Assembly (NCBI RefSeq): GCF_010727325.1
Contig: NZ_AP022565.1
Span: forward strand, 2,666,001-2,730,000
Source of the DNA: Mycolicibacterium alvei
GTDB lineage: Bacteria; Actinomycetota; Actinomycetes; Mycobacteriales; Mycobacteriaceae
Length of the DNA: 64,000 nucleotides
Direction: 5' to 3'
Under the pieces are notes generated by a model that made no database searches, was not told the DNA's origin, and saw only the letters and a list, made by a program, of their open reading frames with translations. Within the stretch, counting starts at the first letter, position 1; the number at the start of each line of letters is the position of its first letter. Positions 34,567 to 43,362 of the stretch are shown piece by piece. Position numbers and translations under genes: made by a program.

Positions 34567-35710
34567 TGATCGGGATGCGTTCGATGATCCGGTCCCGCAG
34601 CCGCGGCTGCGGATAGGTCACCGGCGGCGGCACATACGGCGGAGGGCTGTACACCGGAACCGGCGCGGGCGGCACATAGGCCGGCGCGGGTGCAGGTGCC
34701 GGAGCCGCGGGCGGCGCGACCTGCGCGGGCGGTTGGCGCGCCGGCGGGTTGGCCGCCTCGACCGCCTGCGCCGGCGGCGGGGCAGCTGGGGTGGGCGGCG
34801 GCGCCGCGGGGGTAAGCGGCGGGGCCGCTGGTGCCGGCTTGGTTGCCGCCTTGTCCACCGGCTTCTGCACCGGTTTGGGTGCCGGCCCGGCCGCGGGGGC
34901 CGACTCGTGGATGCCGGCGGCCTGCGCGGTCTCCGAAACCGCTCCCGGATGCAGATGCAGACCGATCGCCGCCGAGGTCGCGACGACGAGCGTCACCAAC
35001 GCACCACCGACCACCGACGACAGCGCGCCGACCTTGGTCCAGTGCACCGTTTTGGCGGGCGCGGCAGCGGTATTGACCGCGAGCGCCGCAGCCAACCCCG
35101 CTCCCCGGGCGAACGCCAGATCGGATTCGTTGGCGGTGATCACGGTGGCCGGGATGGACTCGGCCAGGGCGGCAACGATCGGACCGTCCGCATCGGAACC
35201 CAGGATGAACAGGGCACTGATCGGCCGGCCGGTGAGGGCCAGGAGCCCGGCGATGTCGGCGACGACCGTCTCAGAACGCTCGATGCGGTCGGCACTGACA
35301 TCGTCGGGCGTCACGATCGCCACCACCGCGGCGTCGGGTTCGACGACGCAGACCGCAATGTCGTCGTGCTCGGTGATCTCGGCGATGCCACTGGCCAACA
35401 TGCCCGCCGCCTCGATCTCCGACACCGCGAACACATTTCCGTAGCCCCGGGTGTCCAGGGACTGCATGATGCGGCCGGCCAGCGGCGCAGCATCATTCGT
35501 CCAGGTCACGCCGATCGCGTGCAGGCGATGTCCACCCTCGAGTTCGGTGTCGTCCACCAGTCCGCGCAGCAGGCCGTCGGGGTCATAATCGGCGACGTCA
35601 TCGAGGGAGATCGCGCCGCGGTCAACCGGACGCCCCTCGCCCGTCGTGCCTTCGACGAGCACCCACCGAACGGCTCTCGAAGTCATCGCGAGGCCGAGCA
35701 CGAGATCCAT
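34550..35710 (-). CDS. Membrane protein with N-terminal conserved domain and Pro/Ala-rich tail, paralogue of the 45.2-kb protein
   Basis: A 386-residue protein starting MDLVLGLAMTSRAVRWVLVE. Residues 1-215 form an actin-like ATPase-reminiscent domain (alternating beta-alpha with NESDLAFARGAGLAAAL near its end). A transmembrane helix follows at about 230-250 (ALSSVVGGALVTLVVATSAA). Residues 270-386 are an extracellular Pro/Ala/Lys-rich tail (PAAPPPTPAAPPPAQ repeats) ending RDRIIERIPIINRFH. The opening motif is the same as in the gene at 45189, so both belong to one mycobacterial family (of the Rv0312 type, from memory). Function unknown; possibly a cell-envelope sensor or anchor. Confidence 0.75.
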   Translation of the reverse strand: MDLVLGLAMTSRAVRWVLVEGTTGEGRPVDRGAISLDDVADYDPDGLLRGLVDDTELEGGHRLHAIGVTWTNDAAPLAGRIMQSLDTRGYGNVFAVSEIEAAGMLASGIAEITEHDDIAVCVVEPDAAVVAIVTPDDVSADRIERSETVVADIAGLLALTGRPISALFILGSDADGPIVAALAESIPATVITANESDLAFARGAGLAAALAVNTAAAPAKTVHWTKVGALSSVVGGALVTLVVATSAAIGLHLHPGAVSETAQAAGIHESAPAAGPAPKPVQKPVDKAATKPAPAAPPLTPAAPPPTPAAPPPAQAVEAANPPARQPPAQVAPPAAPAPAPAPAYVPPAPVPVYSPPPYVPPPVTYPQPRLRDRIIERIPIINRFH

Positions 35711-35855
35711 CCCGATCCCCCGATCTGCCTAGTCAGTCGTCAGCCACGTTACCGGTGTGACGCCGCTTACACGGGAGTGCGGCGATCTACGCGCAAACTC
35801 CCCCGCGCTGCATCGCGCCGCGCTGGAACGGTTGCACCCCATAAGCTCGCTGCAT

Positions 35856-36302
35856 ATGAGGTACATCGCTGCCGTCGTGGCCGCCACGTCGGTACTCACC
35901 GGATGCGCCGTCGCAGGCACCCCCACCGCGGCCCCGGTGGACGATGAATGGCGCCAGGCGGTGATCGCCGCGGTATCCGGACTGGGCACACAACTCGGCC
36001 CGATCGGCGACGCGATGACGGCTCCCGTCACCGACTACGGCGCACTGCACAACTCATGCACCGACCTGCGCAAGTACGTCGACTCGGTTCAGCCCAAGGT
36101 CCTGCCCGGGCCCGACGTCCAGGTCAACGCCGCCCTCGGGGACGGGTTCGACGGTTTCCGCAGCATGGCCGACCAATGCGAGGCATTGACACCGGCAAAC
36201 AGTTCGGCCCGGCTGACGAAGCTGGGCACCACCATGGACGAGGCCCACCTCCGAATGAACGAGGGACTCAAACTGCTGGGCGTCGACATCCCGAAACGCT
36301 GA
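35856..36302 (+). CDS. Small lipoprotein
   Basis: A 148-residue lipoprotein. The lipobox is SVLTGC (Cys 17) after a short signal. The mature part is mostly helical and holds two further cysteines (HNSCTDLR, DQCEALT). It resembles mycobacterial lipoproteins of unknown function. ATG at 35856 is preferred over earlier codons. A TAAGCT hexamer 8 nt before it allows a leaderless transcript. The phosphate transporter gene pitA follows on the same strand 71 nt later, but no functional link is known. Confidence 0.75.
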   Translation: MRYIAAVVAATSVLTGCAVAGTPTAAPVDDEWRQAVIAAVSGLGTQLGPIGDAMTAPVTDYGALHNSCTDLRKYVDSVQPKVLPGPDVQVNAALGDGFDGFRSMADQCEALTPANSSARLTKLGTTMDEAHLRMNEGLKLLGVDIPKR

Positions 36303-36373
36303 GACCGGGGCCTGCAAAAGTGATCGAGAACTCAGCCAGTTAATTACGTCTCCATAGCGTTTGTGTTCGAGAA

Positions 36374-37552
36374 TTGTTTACCGTGTCGTTGCAGTTCCTC
36401 CTGCTGTGCATCGTGGTGTTCACCGCCCTGATGTTCGACTTCACGAACGGCTTCCACGACACCGGCAATGCGATGGCGACGTCGATCGCCAGCGGAGCAC
36501 TCAAACCGCGGACAGCCGTGGCGCTGTCAGCGCTGCTGAACCTCGTCGGTGCCTTTCTGTCCACCGCCGTGGCGGCCACGATCGCCAAAGGCCTGGTCGA
36601 TGCCGCTCTGGTCACCCTGGAACTGGTGTTCGCCGGACTCGTCGGCGCGATCCTGTGGAACCTGTTCACCTGGCTGCTCGGCATCCCGTCCAGCTCGTCA
36701 CACGCACTCATCGGCGGAATCGTCGGCGCGATGATCGCCGCGGTCGGCGGCCACGGCGTGAACTGGCACGGGGTGGTCTCAACTGTCATCGCACCCGCGG
36801 TGCTCTCTCCGCTGATCGCCGGCGTGGTGGCCTGCATCGCCAGCTGGCTTGTCTACCGGGTGATCCGCGACCTACCCAAGGACCGCACGATCGCCGCGTT
36901 CCGCTACGGCCAGATCGGCTCGGCGTCCCTGATCTCCCTGGCGCACGGCACCAACGACGCCCAGAAGACGATGGGCATCATCTTCCTGGCCCTCATCTCC
37001 TACGGCGCGGTCGACGAATCCGCGACCATGCCGCCGTTCTGGGTGATCGTGGCATGCGCCGTCGCGATTGCCCTCGGCACGCTGTCGGGTGGTTGGCGCG
37101 TGATCCGCACCCTCGGCAAGGGGCTGGTCGACACCGAAGCTCCTCAGGGCATGGCCGCCGAAGTCTCGTCGGCGGCAACCATCCTGCTCTCCAGCCACTT
37201 CGGGTACTCCCTGTCCACCACCCACGTCGCGACCGGGTCGATCCTCGGGAGCGGACTGGGCCGGCGCACCGAGGTGCGCTGGGGCGTCGCCCGCAAGATG
37301 GCCACTGCCTGGCTGATCACCCTGCCCGCCGCCGGCCTGGTGGGTGCACTGACCTACTTCCTGGTGCACGGAATCGGCGGCTTTGCCGGGCCGCTGGTCG
37401 GGTTCATCGCCCTGATCGCCGCGATGGTGCCCATCTGGCTCAAGTCACGCAAACCGCCGATCGACCACAGAAATGTCAACGATGCCTGGCACGGCAGCCT
37501 CACCGCGGTCGCGGGCAAGGGCGAAGGCAAGTCGGGCGGGGCATTCACATGA
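36374..37552 (+). CDS. pitA: Inorganic phosphate transporter, PiT family
   Basis: A 392-residue membrane transporter with about ten transmembrane helices and both PiT signatures: FDFTNGFHDTGNAMATSIAS near the N-terminus and SLAHGTNDAQKTMGIIFLAL in the middle. It imports phosphate with metal ions and protons at low affinity. M. tuberculosis pitA (Rv0545c) has the same small partner downstream. The start is uncertain: TTG at 36374 or GTG at 36383. The ATGA overlap with the next gene shows translational coupling. Confidence 0.92.
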   Translation: MFTVSLQFLLLCIVVFTALMFDFTNGFHDTGNAMATSIASGALKPRTAVALSALLNLVGAFLSTAVAATIAKGLVDAALVTLELVFAGLVGAILWNLFTWLLGIPSSSSHALIGGIVGAMIAAVGGHGVNWHGVVSTVIAPAVLSPLIAGVVACIASWLVYRVIRDLPKDRTIAAFRYGQIGSASLISLAHGTNDAQKTMGIIFLALISYGAVDESATMPPFWVIVACAVAIALGTLSGGWRVIRTLGKGLVDTEAPQGMAAEVSSAATILLSSHFGYSLSTTHVATGSILGSGLGRRTEVRWGVARKMATAWLITLPAAGLVGALTYFLVHGIGGFAGPLVGFIALIAAMVPIWLKSRKPPIDHRNVNDAWHGSLTAVAGKGEGKSGGAFT

Positions 37553-37836
37553 CCAACTGGATCAACCTCGTGGCCGTCGGCAAGATCCTGCTCTTCGGCC
37601 TGGTGGTGGGGGCATCGGTGCCCACGCTGTTCGCGATCGGCGTCCGGTTGCACATCGCGAGCGACATCGCCGACGGCCCCGCGGCCGCCGGCCGTCGCCG
37701 GCTACTGGTGGGCCTCAGCTGGGCGATGTTCGCGTTGGTGCTGGTCGTCGTGGCCGCCGGTGTGCTGTTCATCGCGAACAACTTCATCGGCCATCACACC
37801 GGCGTCTACCTATTCGGCGATAACGCGCACCACTGA
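37549..37836 (+). CDS. Small membrane protein coupled to the phosphate transporter
   Basis: A 95-residue protein with two transmembrane helices (about 8-32 and 55-80) separated by a short basic loop (AGRRRLLVG). Its ATG overlaps the pitA stop (ATGA). A similar small transmembrane gene follows pitA in other mycobacteria (Rv0544c, from memory). It may be a subunit or regulator of PitA. Confidence 0.8.
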   Translation: MTNWINLVAVGKILLFGLVVGASVPTLFAIGVRLHIASDIADGPAAAGRRRLLVGLSWAMFALVLVVVAAGVLFIANNFIGHHTGVYLFGDNAHH

Positions 37837-37842
37837 GCCCGG

Positions 37843-38751
37843 CTATACCGGCGCAATCGGCGGGACGACCGGGCCCGGCGCCCTCGGCTGGGGTGCAGCT
37901 GGCGTGGCCGGGGTCGGCACTGCGGGGCTCTGCACCGGGGCCGGCCCGGGAAGGTTCTGCGGCGCCGGTCCGATGTGTTGCGCGGGCTGAGCGGGCGGGA
38001 CTCGCGACGGCTGCGACGGGCCGGTACCGACCAACGTGGCCGGCGGAGCCGCCTCGATCGCCTGCTGCGCCCAGTCGTCCAGAAGCCTGCTCGCCGCGAA
38101 GGCCGCGCCCTGGCTCACCAGACCGGCTTCCGCGTACTGGGTGTGGATGCCGAAGCTTCGGCCCTTCGGGTCGCACACCAGGTCGTTGTCGACGCACAGG
38201 TCGATGGTCTTGGCGGTGTAGTTCGGCCCGACAATCACCGAGGGATCGTTGAGCACCCTCATGAATCGCGGCGACGGTTTCCCGAACAACGCAACGGCCG
38301 CCACGTGGTCAGCAACATCCGGCGGCATCGGTGCAGGCACGTCTGCCGGTGAAACCCCTTCGGGCACAACGCTCGCCGTGACGAAGCCGACGACCGCCGC
38401 ACCCTGGGAAAACCCGCCGAGCACCATCCTGGTGTCCGGGCAATTGGCAACGGTGGTCATGATGCGCGTCCGCGCGTCGGCGATGCCCTGGACAGCAGTG
38501 GGGAAGTCAGTGGTGGCCGGGTAATCGACGGGATAGACCTCCACCGATCTGGTGCCCACGTTGGCGCGCAACGCGTTGACGAACGCCTCGCCGGTATCGC
38601 CCAATCCGGGCGCTTCCATGGTGCCGCGGGCGAATATCACCTCGGCATCGGGACACGGTGCCGCACTGGCGGACGGCATCGCCACGGTGCTCATCATGGA
38701 AGCCGTCCCCGCCAGGACGGCAACCACAGCGGCACTTCCGCGCTTCCGCAT
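37843..38751 (-). CDS. Secreted cutinase-family serine esterase with Pro-rich tail
   Basis: A 302-residue protein. Signal peptide at residues 1-31 (AVVAVLAGTASMM, then ASAAPCP). The cutinase fold has the nucleophile in GGFSQGAAV, Asp in the DLVCDPKG region and His in FGIHTQYAE; cysteines in APCPDAE, ANCPDTR, DLCVD and LVCD fit two disulfides. Mycobacterial cutinase-like proteins cleave lipid esters at the surface. The C-terminal 80 residues are Pro/Ala/Gln-rich and probably wall-spanning. ATG at 38751 is chosen because the signal peptide begins there; TTG at 38817 is an alternative with no benefit. Confidence 0.88.
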   Translation of the reverse strand: MRKRGSAAVVAVLAGTASMMSTVAMPSASAAPCPDAEVIFARGTMEAPGLGDTGEAFVNALRANVGTRSVEVYPVDYPATTDFPTAVQGIADARTRIMTTVANCPDTRMVLGGFSQGAAVVGFVTASVVPEGVSPADVPAPMPPDVADHVAAVALFGKPSPRFMRVLNDPSVIVGPNYTAKTIDLCVDNDLVCDPKGRSFGIHTQYAEAGLVSQGAAFAASRLLDDWAQQAIEAAPPATLVGTGPSQPSRVPPAQPAQHIGPAPQNLPGPAPVQSPAVPTPATPAAPQPRAPGPVVPPIAPV

Positions 38752-39043
38752 CAATTCAGGGTGGCACAGCAACGCTTTACGCGCGCTCCGAGAATGTGAA
38801 ACATAGAGTTCCCTCAAGAACCAACGAGAACCCTCAAAAAGTGAGCCAGGGCATCCGACATCCGCTCAGACTCGGCAGTTCCACTATATCCGGTGAAATC
38901 AACTTTCCTGCAACAACTCTCAGCAACGGCGCAGCGAGGAACCCCGCTCACCCGGCGGGTACCCCACCAACCCGGCACCTGCCGGGCATCGGTAGGCCGC
39001 ATCAGCGGATCTACACGGCCACGACGCCACTACACTGCGATCC

Positions 39044-39757
39044 ATGGGTAGACCGCCCGTGGCTCGCGATGCGCACGAAACGCCGCAGCCCACTGCGAAG
39101 CCCCGCGGGCAGCGCACGATCCGCGGACTCGATGCCGAACAGCGTCGTGCCCATCGCCGCGAACAGCTGTTGACCGCAGCCTTCGAGCTCATCGCCCGCG
39201 ACGGGTACCCCAACACCTCGATCGAACAGATCTGCCAGGCAGCGTATGTCGGCAACAAGGCGTTCTACGAGGTGTTCGACAGCAAAGAGGACTGCTATCT
39301 GGCCCTGCTGGCTCAGGTTGCAGAACGCATCGAGAAGCAGGCTGTCGAAGCGCTCGCCGATGCCCCCGACGATCCCGACGAAACCGTCCATCGCCTGCTG
39401 TCGGCCTTCGCCCACGCACTGGTCGACGATCCCCGCGTGGCAGTGGTGGCGTTCGGCGAATGCGCCGGGATCTCGCCGCGTGTTGAACGGGCTCGCCGCG
39501 AGAACCGGCGCTGGACCGCGACGTTTCTGGAGAATCTGTGGCGGCAGCGCGAGTTTCCCCGCCTGCCCGACAACGGCGCGATCGACTATCGCGCCGTGGC
39601 GGTGTCGACCGTGGGCGGGCTCTTCGAGAGCGTGGCCGACTGGCTGCACCAGCGAGAGACCGACAGCGATACGCCGCCGACCATCGACACGTTGATCAGC
39701 AATCTGGCGAGCTTCGTCGCAGTCGTACGCGCCGGGATCGCGGCGTCCATGCGCTGA
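39044..39757 (+). CDS. TetR-family transcriptional regulator
   Basis: A 237-residue regulator with a 30-residue basic N-terminal extension and a TetR helix-turn-helix at about 40-85 (DGYPNTSIEQICQAAYVGNK, then AFYEVFDSKEDCYLAL). The C-terminal ligand domain is of an unassigned type. A TACACT -10 box 7 nt before the ATG suggests a leaderless mRNA. A perfect 16-bp palindrome lies 19 bp downstream of its stop, ahead of the PE-PPE genes, a plausible target. Confidence 0.87.
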   Translation: MGRPPVARDAHETPQPTAKPRGQRTIRGLDAEQRRAHRREQLLTAAFELIARDGYPNTSIEQICQAAYVGNKAFYEVFDSKEDCYLALLAQVAERIEKQAVEALADAPDDPDETVHRLLSAFAHALVDDPRVAVVAFGECAGISPRVERARRENRRWTATFLENLWRQREFPRLPDNGAIDYRAVAVSTVGGLFESVADWLHQRETDSDTPPTIDTLISNLASFVAVVRAGIAASMR

Positions 39758-39775
39758 ATCTGCGCCCCGAGTTCA

Positions 39776-39809
39776 AACAAGAGCTCTTGTTCCGAAAAAT
39801 GGCTCTTGT
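39776..39809. promoter_or_regulatory. Candidate TetR operator upstream of the PE-PPE genes
   Basis: The perfect palindrome AACAAGAGCTCTTGTT (39776-39791) is followed 18 bp on by a half-site, GCTCTTGT (39802-39809). Size and symmetry fit a TetR dimer operator. It lies between the TetR gene and the first PE-PPE gene, about 140 bp before the latter's start. Confidence 0.5.
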
Positions 39810-39929
39810 CATAGACAGCTACCCACTGGTAACTTTCCGGCAGCACGCGAAGTGGCGCCCATCACATTTCCCGGTTGACGCGCTGGTCGCAGGCCTGCCG
39901 AACTCCACCATGAGGAAGAAGGAACCACA

Positions 39930-41519
39930 ATGAAGGGTCGCCGGGGGGCGCCGCCGCGCAGTGAGCGCCGGCAGCACGGTTCACGTCGTTGGGGATCGAT
40001 GTTGATGGCCGGCGGCGTTATCGTCGCAATGTCGGCCGGAGTCACCGTCAGCACCCCGACGGCCACCTACAACGCCGCGGTTCAGTTGGTCGGCACCACG
40101 ATCGGGGTAGGACCCTCGTTCGACGGATTCGGATTGAGCATCCCGCTGTTCTTCTACGGCAGCACGGTGCCCGAAGGCGACTCGTTCCACACCGTCCCCT
40201 ACCCGGCGCAGATCAACCTCGACCTCCCCATCATCTCCGATCTGCCCGGGCTGTCCGATATTCCGTACTGGCCGCACTCGCTCAAACGATCCGAGCAGAT
40301 CGGGGCGGGCTACCTGCAGCAGGACATCGCCAACACCCCGGCCGGCGACAAGGTCACGATCATCGGCATGTCACAGGGCACCCAAGTGGCCGAGATCGTG
40401 CGTGCCGAGATGGCCAAGGACCCGAATTATGTTGCCAACGCCGATAATTACGAGTTCGTTTTCATCGGCGACCCGTACCAGCCCAACGGCGGCATCCTGG
40501 CCCGCTTCACCTCGTGGAGCGAGGTACCCGTTCTCGGCGACATCTTCCCGCTCGGCCGGCCGGGACCGTCCGACAGCCCCTTCAAGACGACCTATTACCA
40601 GAACCAGTACGACGGCTTCGCCGATTTCCCAGCCTATTTCAACGTCCTGTCGGTCGCGAACGCCGTCGCCGGGATCCTGTTCCAGCATGTCTTTCCCGGC
40701 TACGTGCTGGAACATCCCGACGCCGCCAACGCCGTGTCCACCCAGGTCGGCAACACCACCTACGTGATGCTGCCCCAATATCTGCCGCTGCTGGCACCGC
40801 TGCGCATTCCCGCGTCCCTGATCGGCGCGGAACGCTTCGTCGATGCCATGGACCCGGTGCTGCGGGTATTCGTCGAGATGGGCTATGACCGCACCGCAGA
40901 TCCCAGCCAGGTCAAGGAATTCGGCTGGATCACCCCGCCGGAGAAGATCCACGAGGCGGTCAACGCGCTGCCGGCGGCATTCGAGCAGTCCGTGGCGATC
41001 CTGGGCGGCGAGAAGTACACCCCCACGCTGCCCCAGCCAATCGTCTCCGGCACCGAACCCGAAACTCCGGTGACCCAGCATCCGATCGATCCCGTGGGTA
41101 CCGCGCCATTTGAACAAGGGGTGCGCCACACGGTGGTCGACGTAACGAAGGCGCTGTCGGATGCAACCCGCCCACTGGCCAAGGTGCTTCAGGCGATCGG
41201 CGCGCCAACCGCGCCGAAGAACGGCGTCGAGGCCGACCGCGGCGACATGCCGAAGGCCACCCCTTCGAGTCGGCACGGGCGGACGCGAACAGATTCTCCC
41301 CAAACCGATTCGGCGCGACGACGACTGAGCGCCGTCCCGGATGCCGACGGGTCCGGGAAGCGCGGGGCGAACACCGCGCCCACCCGCACGTCATCGGGAA
41401 CCGATCACTCCGACCGGGCTTCGACTCGATCAGCGCGGCGGGCCGCCAAGCAGGCCACCGATTCAACACCCAGTCAGCGCGCCGGGAATTCAAAGCAAAA
41501 GCACTCGCACGCAAGTTAG
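39930..41519 (+). CDS. PE-PPE-domain (alpha/beta hydrolase) protein, copy 1
   Basis: A 529-residue secreted or surface protein. One hydrophobic segment (SMLMAGGVIVAMSAGVTV, about 23-40) is preceded by arginines and may be a signal or anchor. Residues about 75-300 are a PE-PPE domain with serine-hydrolase fold; the nucleophile is in IIGMSQGTQVAEI. The tail (380-529) is Ser/Arg/Lys-rich and low in complexity. Related mycobacterial PE-PPE domains are esterases or trehalose-lipid acyltransferases. There is no PE or PPE N-terminal domain, so type VII export is not implied. Tandem paralogue of the next gene, with about the same architecture. Confidence 0.85.
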   Translation: MKGRRGAPPRSERRQHGSRRWGSMLMAGGVIVAMSAGVTVSTPTATYNAAVQLVGTTIGVGPSFDGFGLSIPLFFYGSTVPEGDSFHTVPYPAQINLDLPIISDLPGLSDIPYWPHSLKRSEQIGAGYLQQDIANTPAGDKVTIIGMSQGTQVAEIVRAEMAKDPNYVANADNYEFVFIGDPYQPNGGILARFTSWSEVPVLGDIFPLGRPGPSDSPFKTTYYQNQYDGFADFPAYFNVLSVANAVAGILFQHVFPGYVLEHPDAANAVSTQVGNTTYVMLPQYLPLLAPLRIPASLIGAERFVDAMDPVLRVFVEMGYDRTADPSQVKEFGWITPPEKIHEAVNALPAAFEQSVAILGGEKYTPTLPQPIVSGTEPETPVTQHPIDPVGTAPFEQGVRHTVVDVTKALSDATRPLAKVLQAIGAPTAPKNGVEADRGDMPKATPSSRHGRTRTDSPQTDSARRRLSAVPDADGSGKRGANTAPTRTSSGTDHSDRASTRSARRAAKQATDSTPSQRAGNSKQKHSHAS

Positions 41520-41538
41520 CCGTCGCCGGCTCCTGAAG

Positions 41539-41583
41539 GATTTCGTCGACGGTGCCGCCAGCACCGTCGACGAATCTTTATTT
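41539..41583 (+). terminator. Terminator after the first PE-PPE gene
   Basis: GATTTCGTCGACGGTGC pairs with GCACCGTCGACGAATC around a 5-nt loop, one bulged or mismatched position, followed by TTTATTT. It shows that the two tandem genes are transcribed separately. Confidence 0.75.
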
Positions 41584-41820
41584 GCCCCAACAACTCTTGG
41601 CGCTCAATTCACGACCGAAGACCACAACGGACCTTCGAGCAGATGCGGCGATCTCGCCGTGGGCCACACATCTCGCTGGTAGCTTTCGGGCTCAATGAGC
41701 GTCGGAAGTGGCACTCGTCACCTTCCCGGTTCGCGGTCGGCAGTGAGCCACAGACGTTGATACTCCGCCGGATCACCACGATGGCCGAACCCACGACAGT
41801 GGGGAAGAAAGGGTGCCGGA

Positions 41821-43362
41821 ATGAAGGGTCGGGGCTTTCGAGGGGTACTGCAGCGCGGTCAGGGCACGCAGCTCGGTGCGTACCGGTGGGGCTCGATGGT
41901 GATGGCCGGCGGCGTCGTCGTCGCGGTTTCGGCGGGAGTCACCGTCAGCACCCCGACGGCCACCTACAGCGCTGCGGTTCGACTGACCGGCACAACCATC
42001 GGGGTGGGAGCGTCTTACGACGCCTTCGGCCTGAGCGTCCCGATGTTCTTCTACGGCACCACCATCCCGGAAGGCGACTCGTACCACACCGTTCCCTACC
42101 CGGCGCAGATCAGCCTCAGCCTCCCGGTCATCTCGGATCTGACCGGGCTCTCCGACCTTCCGTACTGGACGCAGTCTCTGAAACGATCCGAGCAGATCGG
42201 AGCCGGCTACCTGCTGCAGGACATCGCCACGATACCGACGGGCGAGAAGGTCACGGTCATCGGCGTATCGCAGGGTACCCAGGTCGCCGAGATCGCGCGC
42301 ACCCAGATGGCCAAGGACCCGAATTACGTTGCCAACGCCGATAATTACGAGTTCGTCTTCATCGGCGATCCATACCAGCCCAACGGCGGCATCCTGGCCC
42401 GCTTCACCTCGTGGAGCAGCCTGCCGGTACTGGGTGACATCTTCCCGTTCGGGCGTCCCGGCCCGTCCGACAGCCCCTTCACGACGACCTACTACCAGAA
42501 CCAGTACGACGGCATCGCCGATTTCCCGGCCTATTTCAACGTGCTGTCCCTCGCCAATGCCATCGCCGGAACGCCGCTCGGGCACACCTTTCCCGGTTAC
42601 GTGCTGGAGTATCCCGACGCGCCGAACGCCGTGTCCACCCAGGTCGGCAACACCACTTACGTGATGCTGCCCCAGTACCTTCCCCTGCTCGCGCCGCTGC
42701 GGATTCCCGCTGCGTTGATCGGTGCCGAACGATTGGTCGATGCCATCGATCCGGTGCTACGGGTGTTCGTCGAGATGGGATACGACCGCACCGCAGATCC
42801 CAGCCGCATCAAGGAATTCAGCTGGGTCACCCCCGACCGGAAGATTCACGAAGCCATGGACGCCTTGCCCGGCGCATTCGAGCAGTCACTCGCGATCCTG
42901 GGTGGCGAAAAGTACATCCCTACCCTGCCGCAGCCCATCGTCTCCGGCGCCGAACCCGACGCCCCGGTGCCCGAACACCCGGCCGACCCGGTGGGCACCT
43001 CACCGTTCGAACAAGCGCTGCGCCGGGTAGTCGTCGACGCGGGGACGGTGTTGACGGATGCCACCAGGCCGCTGGCGAAGGTGTTGCAAACCATCGGTGG
43101 GAGATCGCCGACGCGGAAGGCTGTCGGGGCGGTGGTCGAGACCGACAACGAGAGTGCCACCCCTACGCGTCGTCACAGTCGTCCCGCGAGAATCCAATCA
43201 GGATCGCCGCATACCGGTGTGGCGCCGCGGTTGAACGCGGCCCCGGGGGCGAAGGGTTCCGACCGGGATTCCGTCCGCTCGACGATTCGCGCGAAGATTC
43301 GCGCGGCCAAGCCGGCCACGAAATCCACCCACTCGCAGCGCACGAGTGACCGTGCGGGTTAA
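41821..43362 (+). CDS. PE-PPE-domain (alpha/beta hydrolase) protein, copy 2
   Basis: A 513-residue paralogue of the preceding gene. It shares most of its sequence over residues 20-370 (for example NADNYEFVFIGDPYQPNGG and ARFTSWS.LPVLGDIFP). The nucleophile motif here is VIGVSQGTQVAEI, with Val for Met before Ser. The Ser/Arg-rich tails have diverged. Its upstream region also resembles that of copy 1 (gaagtggc..., cccggtt...), so the duplication included regulatory DNA. The stop overlaps the convergent membrane-protein gene by 4 bases. Confidence 0.85.
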   Translation: MKGRGFRGVLQRGQGTQLGAYRWGSMVMAGGVVVAVSAGVTVSTPTATYSAAVRLTGTTIGVGASYDAFGLSVPMFFYGTTIPEGDSYHTVPYPAQISLSLPVISDLTGLSDLPYWTQSLKRSEQIGAGYLLQDIATIPTGEKVTVIGVSQGTQVAEIARTQMAKDPNYVANADNYEFVFIGDPYQPNGGILARFTSWSSLPVLGDIFPFGRPGPSDSPFTTTYYQNQYDGIADFPAYFNVLSLANAIAGTPLGHTFPGYVLEYPDAPNAVSTQVGNTTYVMLPQYLPLLAPLRIPAALIGAERLVDAIDPVLRVFVEMGYDRTADPSRIKEFSWVTPDRKIHEAMDALPGAFEQSLAILGGEKYIPTLPQPIVSGAEPDAPVPEHPADPVGTSPFEQALRRVVVDAGTVLTDATRPLAKVLQTIGGRSPTRKAVGAVVETDNESATPTRRHSRPARIQSGSPHTGVAPRLNAAPGAKGSDRDSVRSTIRAKIRAAKPATKSTHSQRTSDRAG

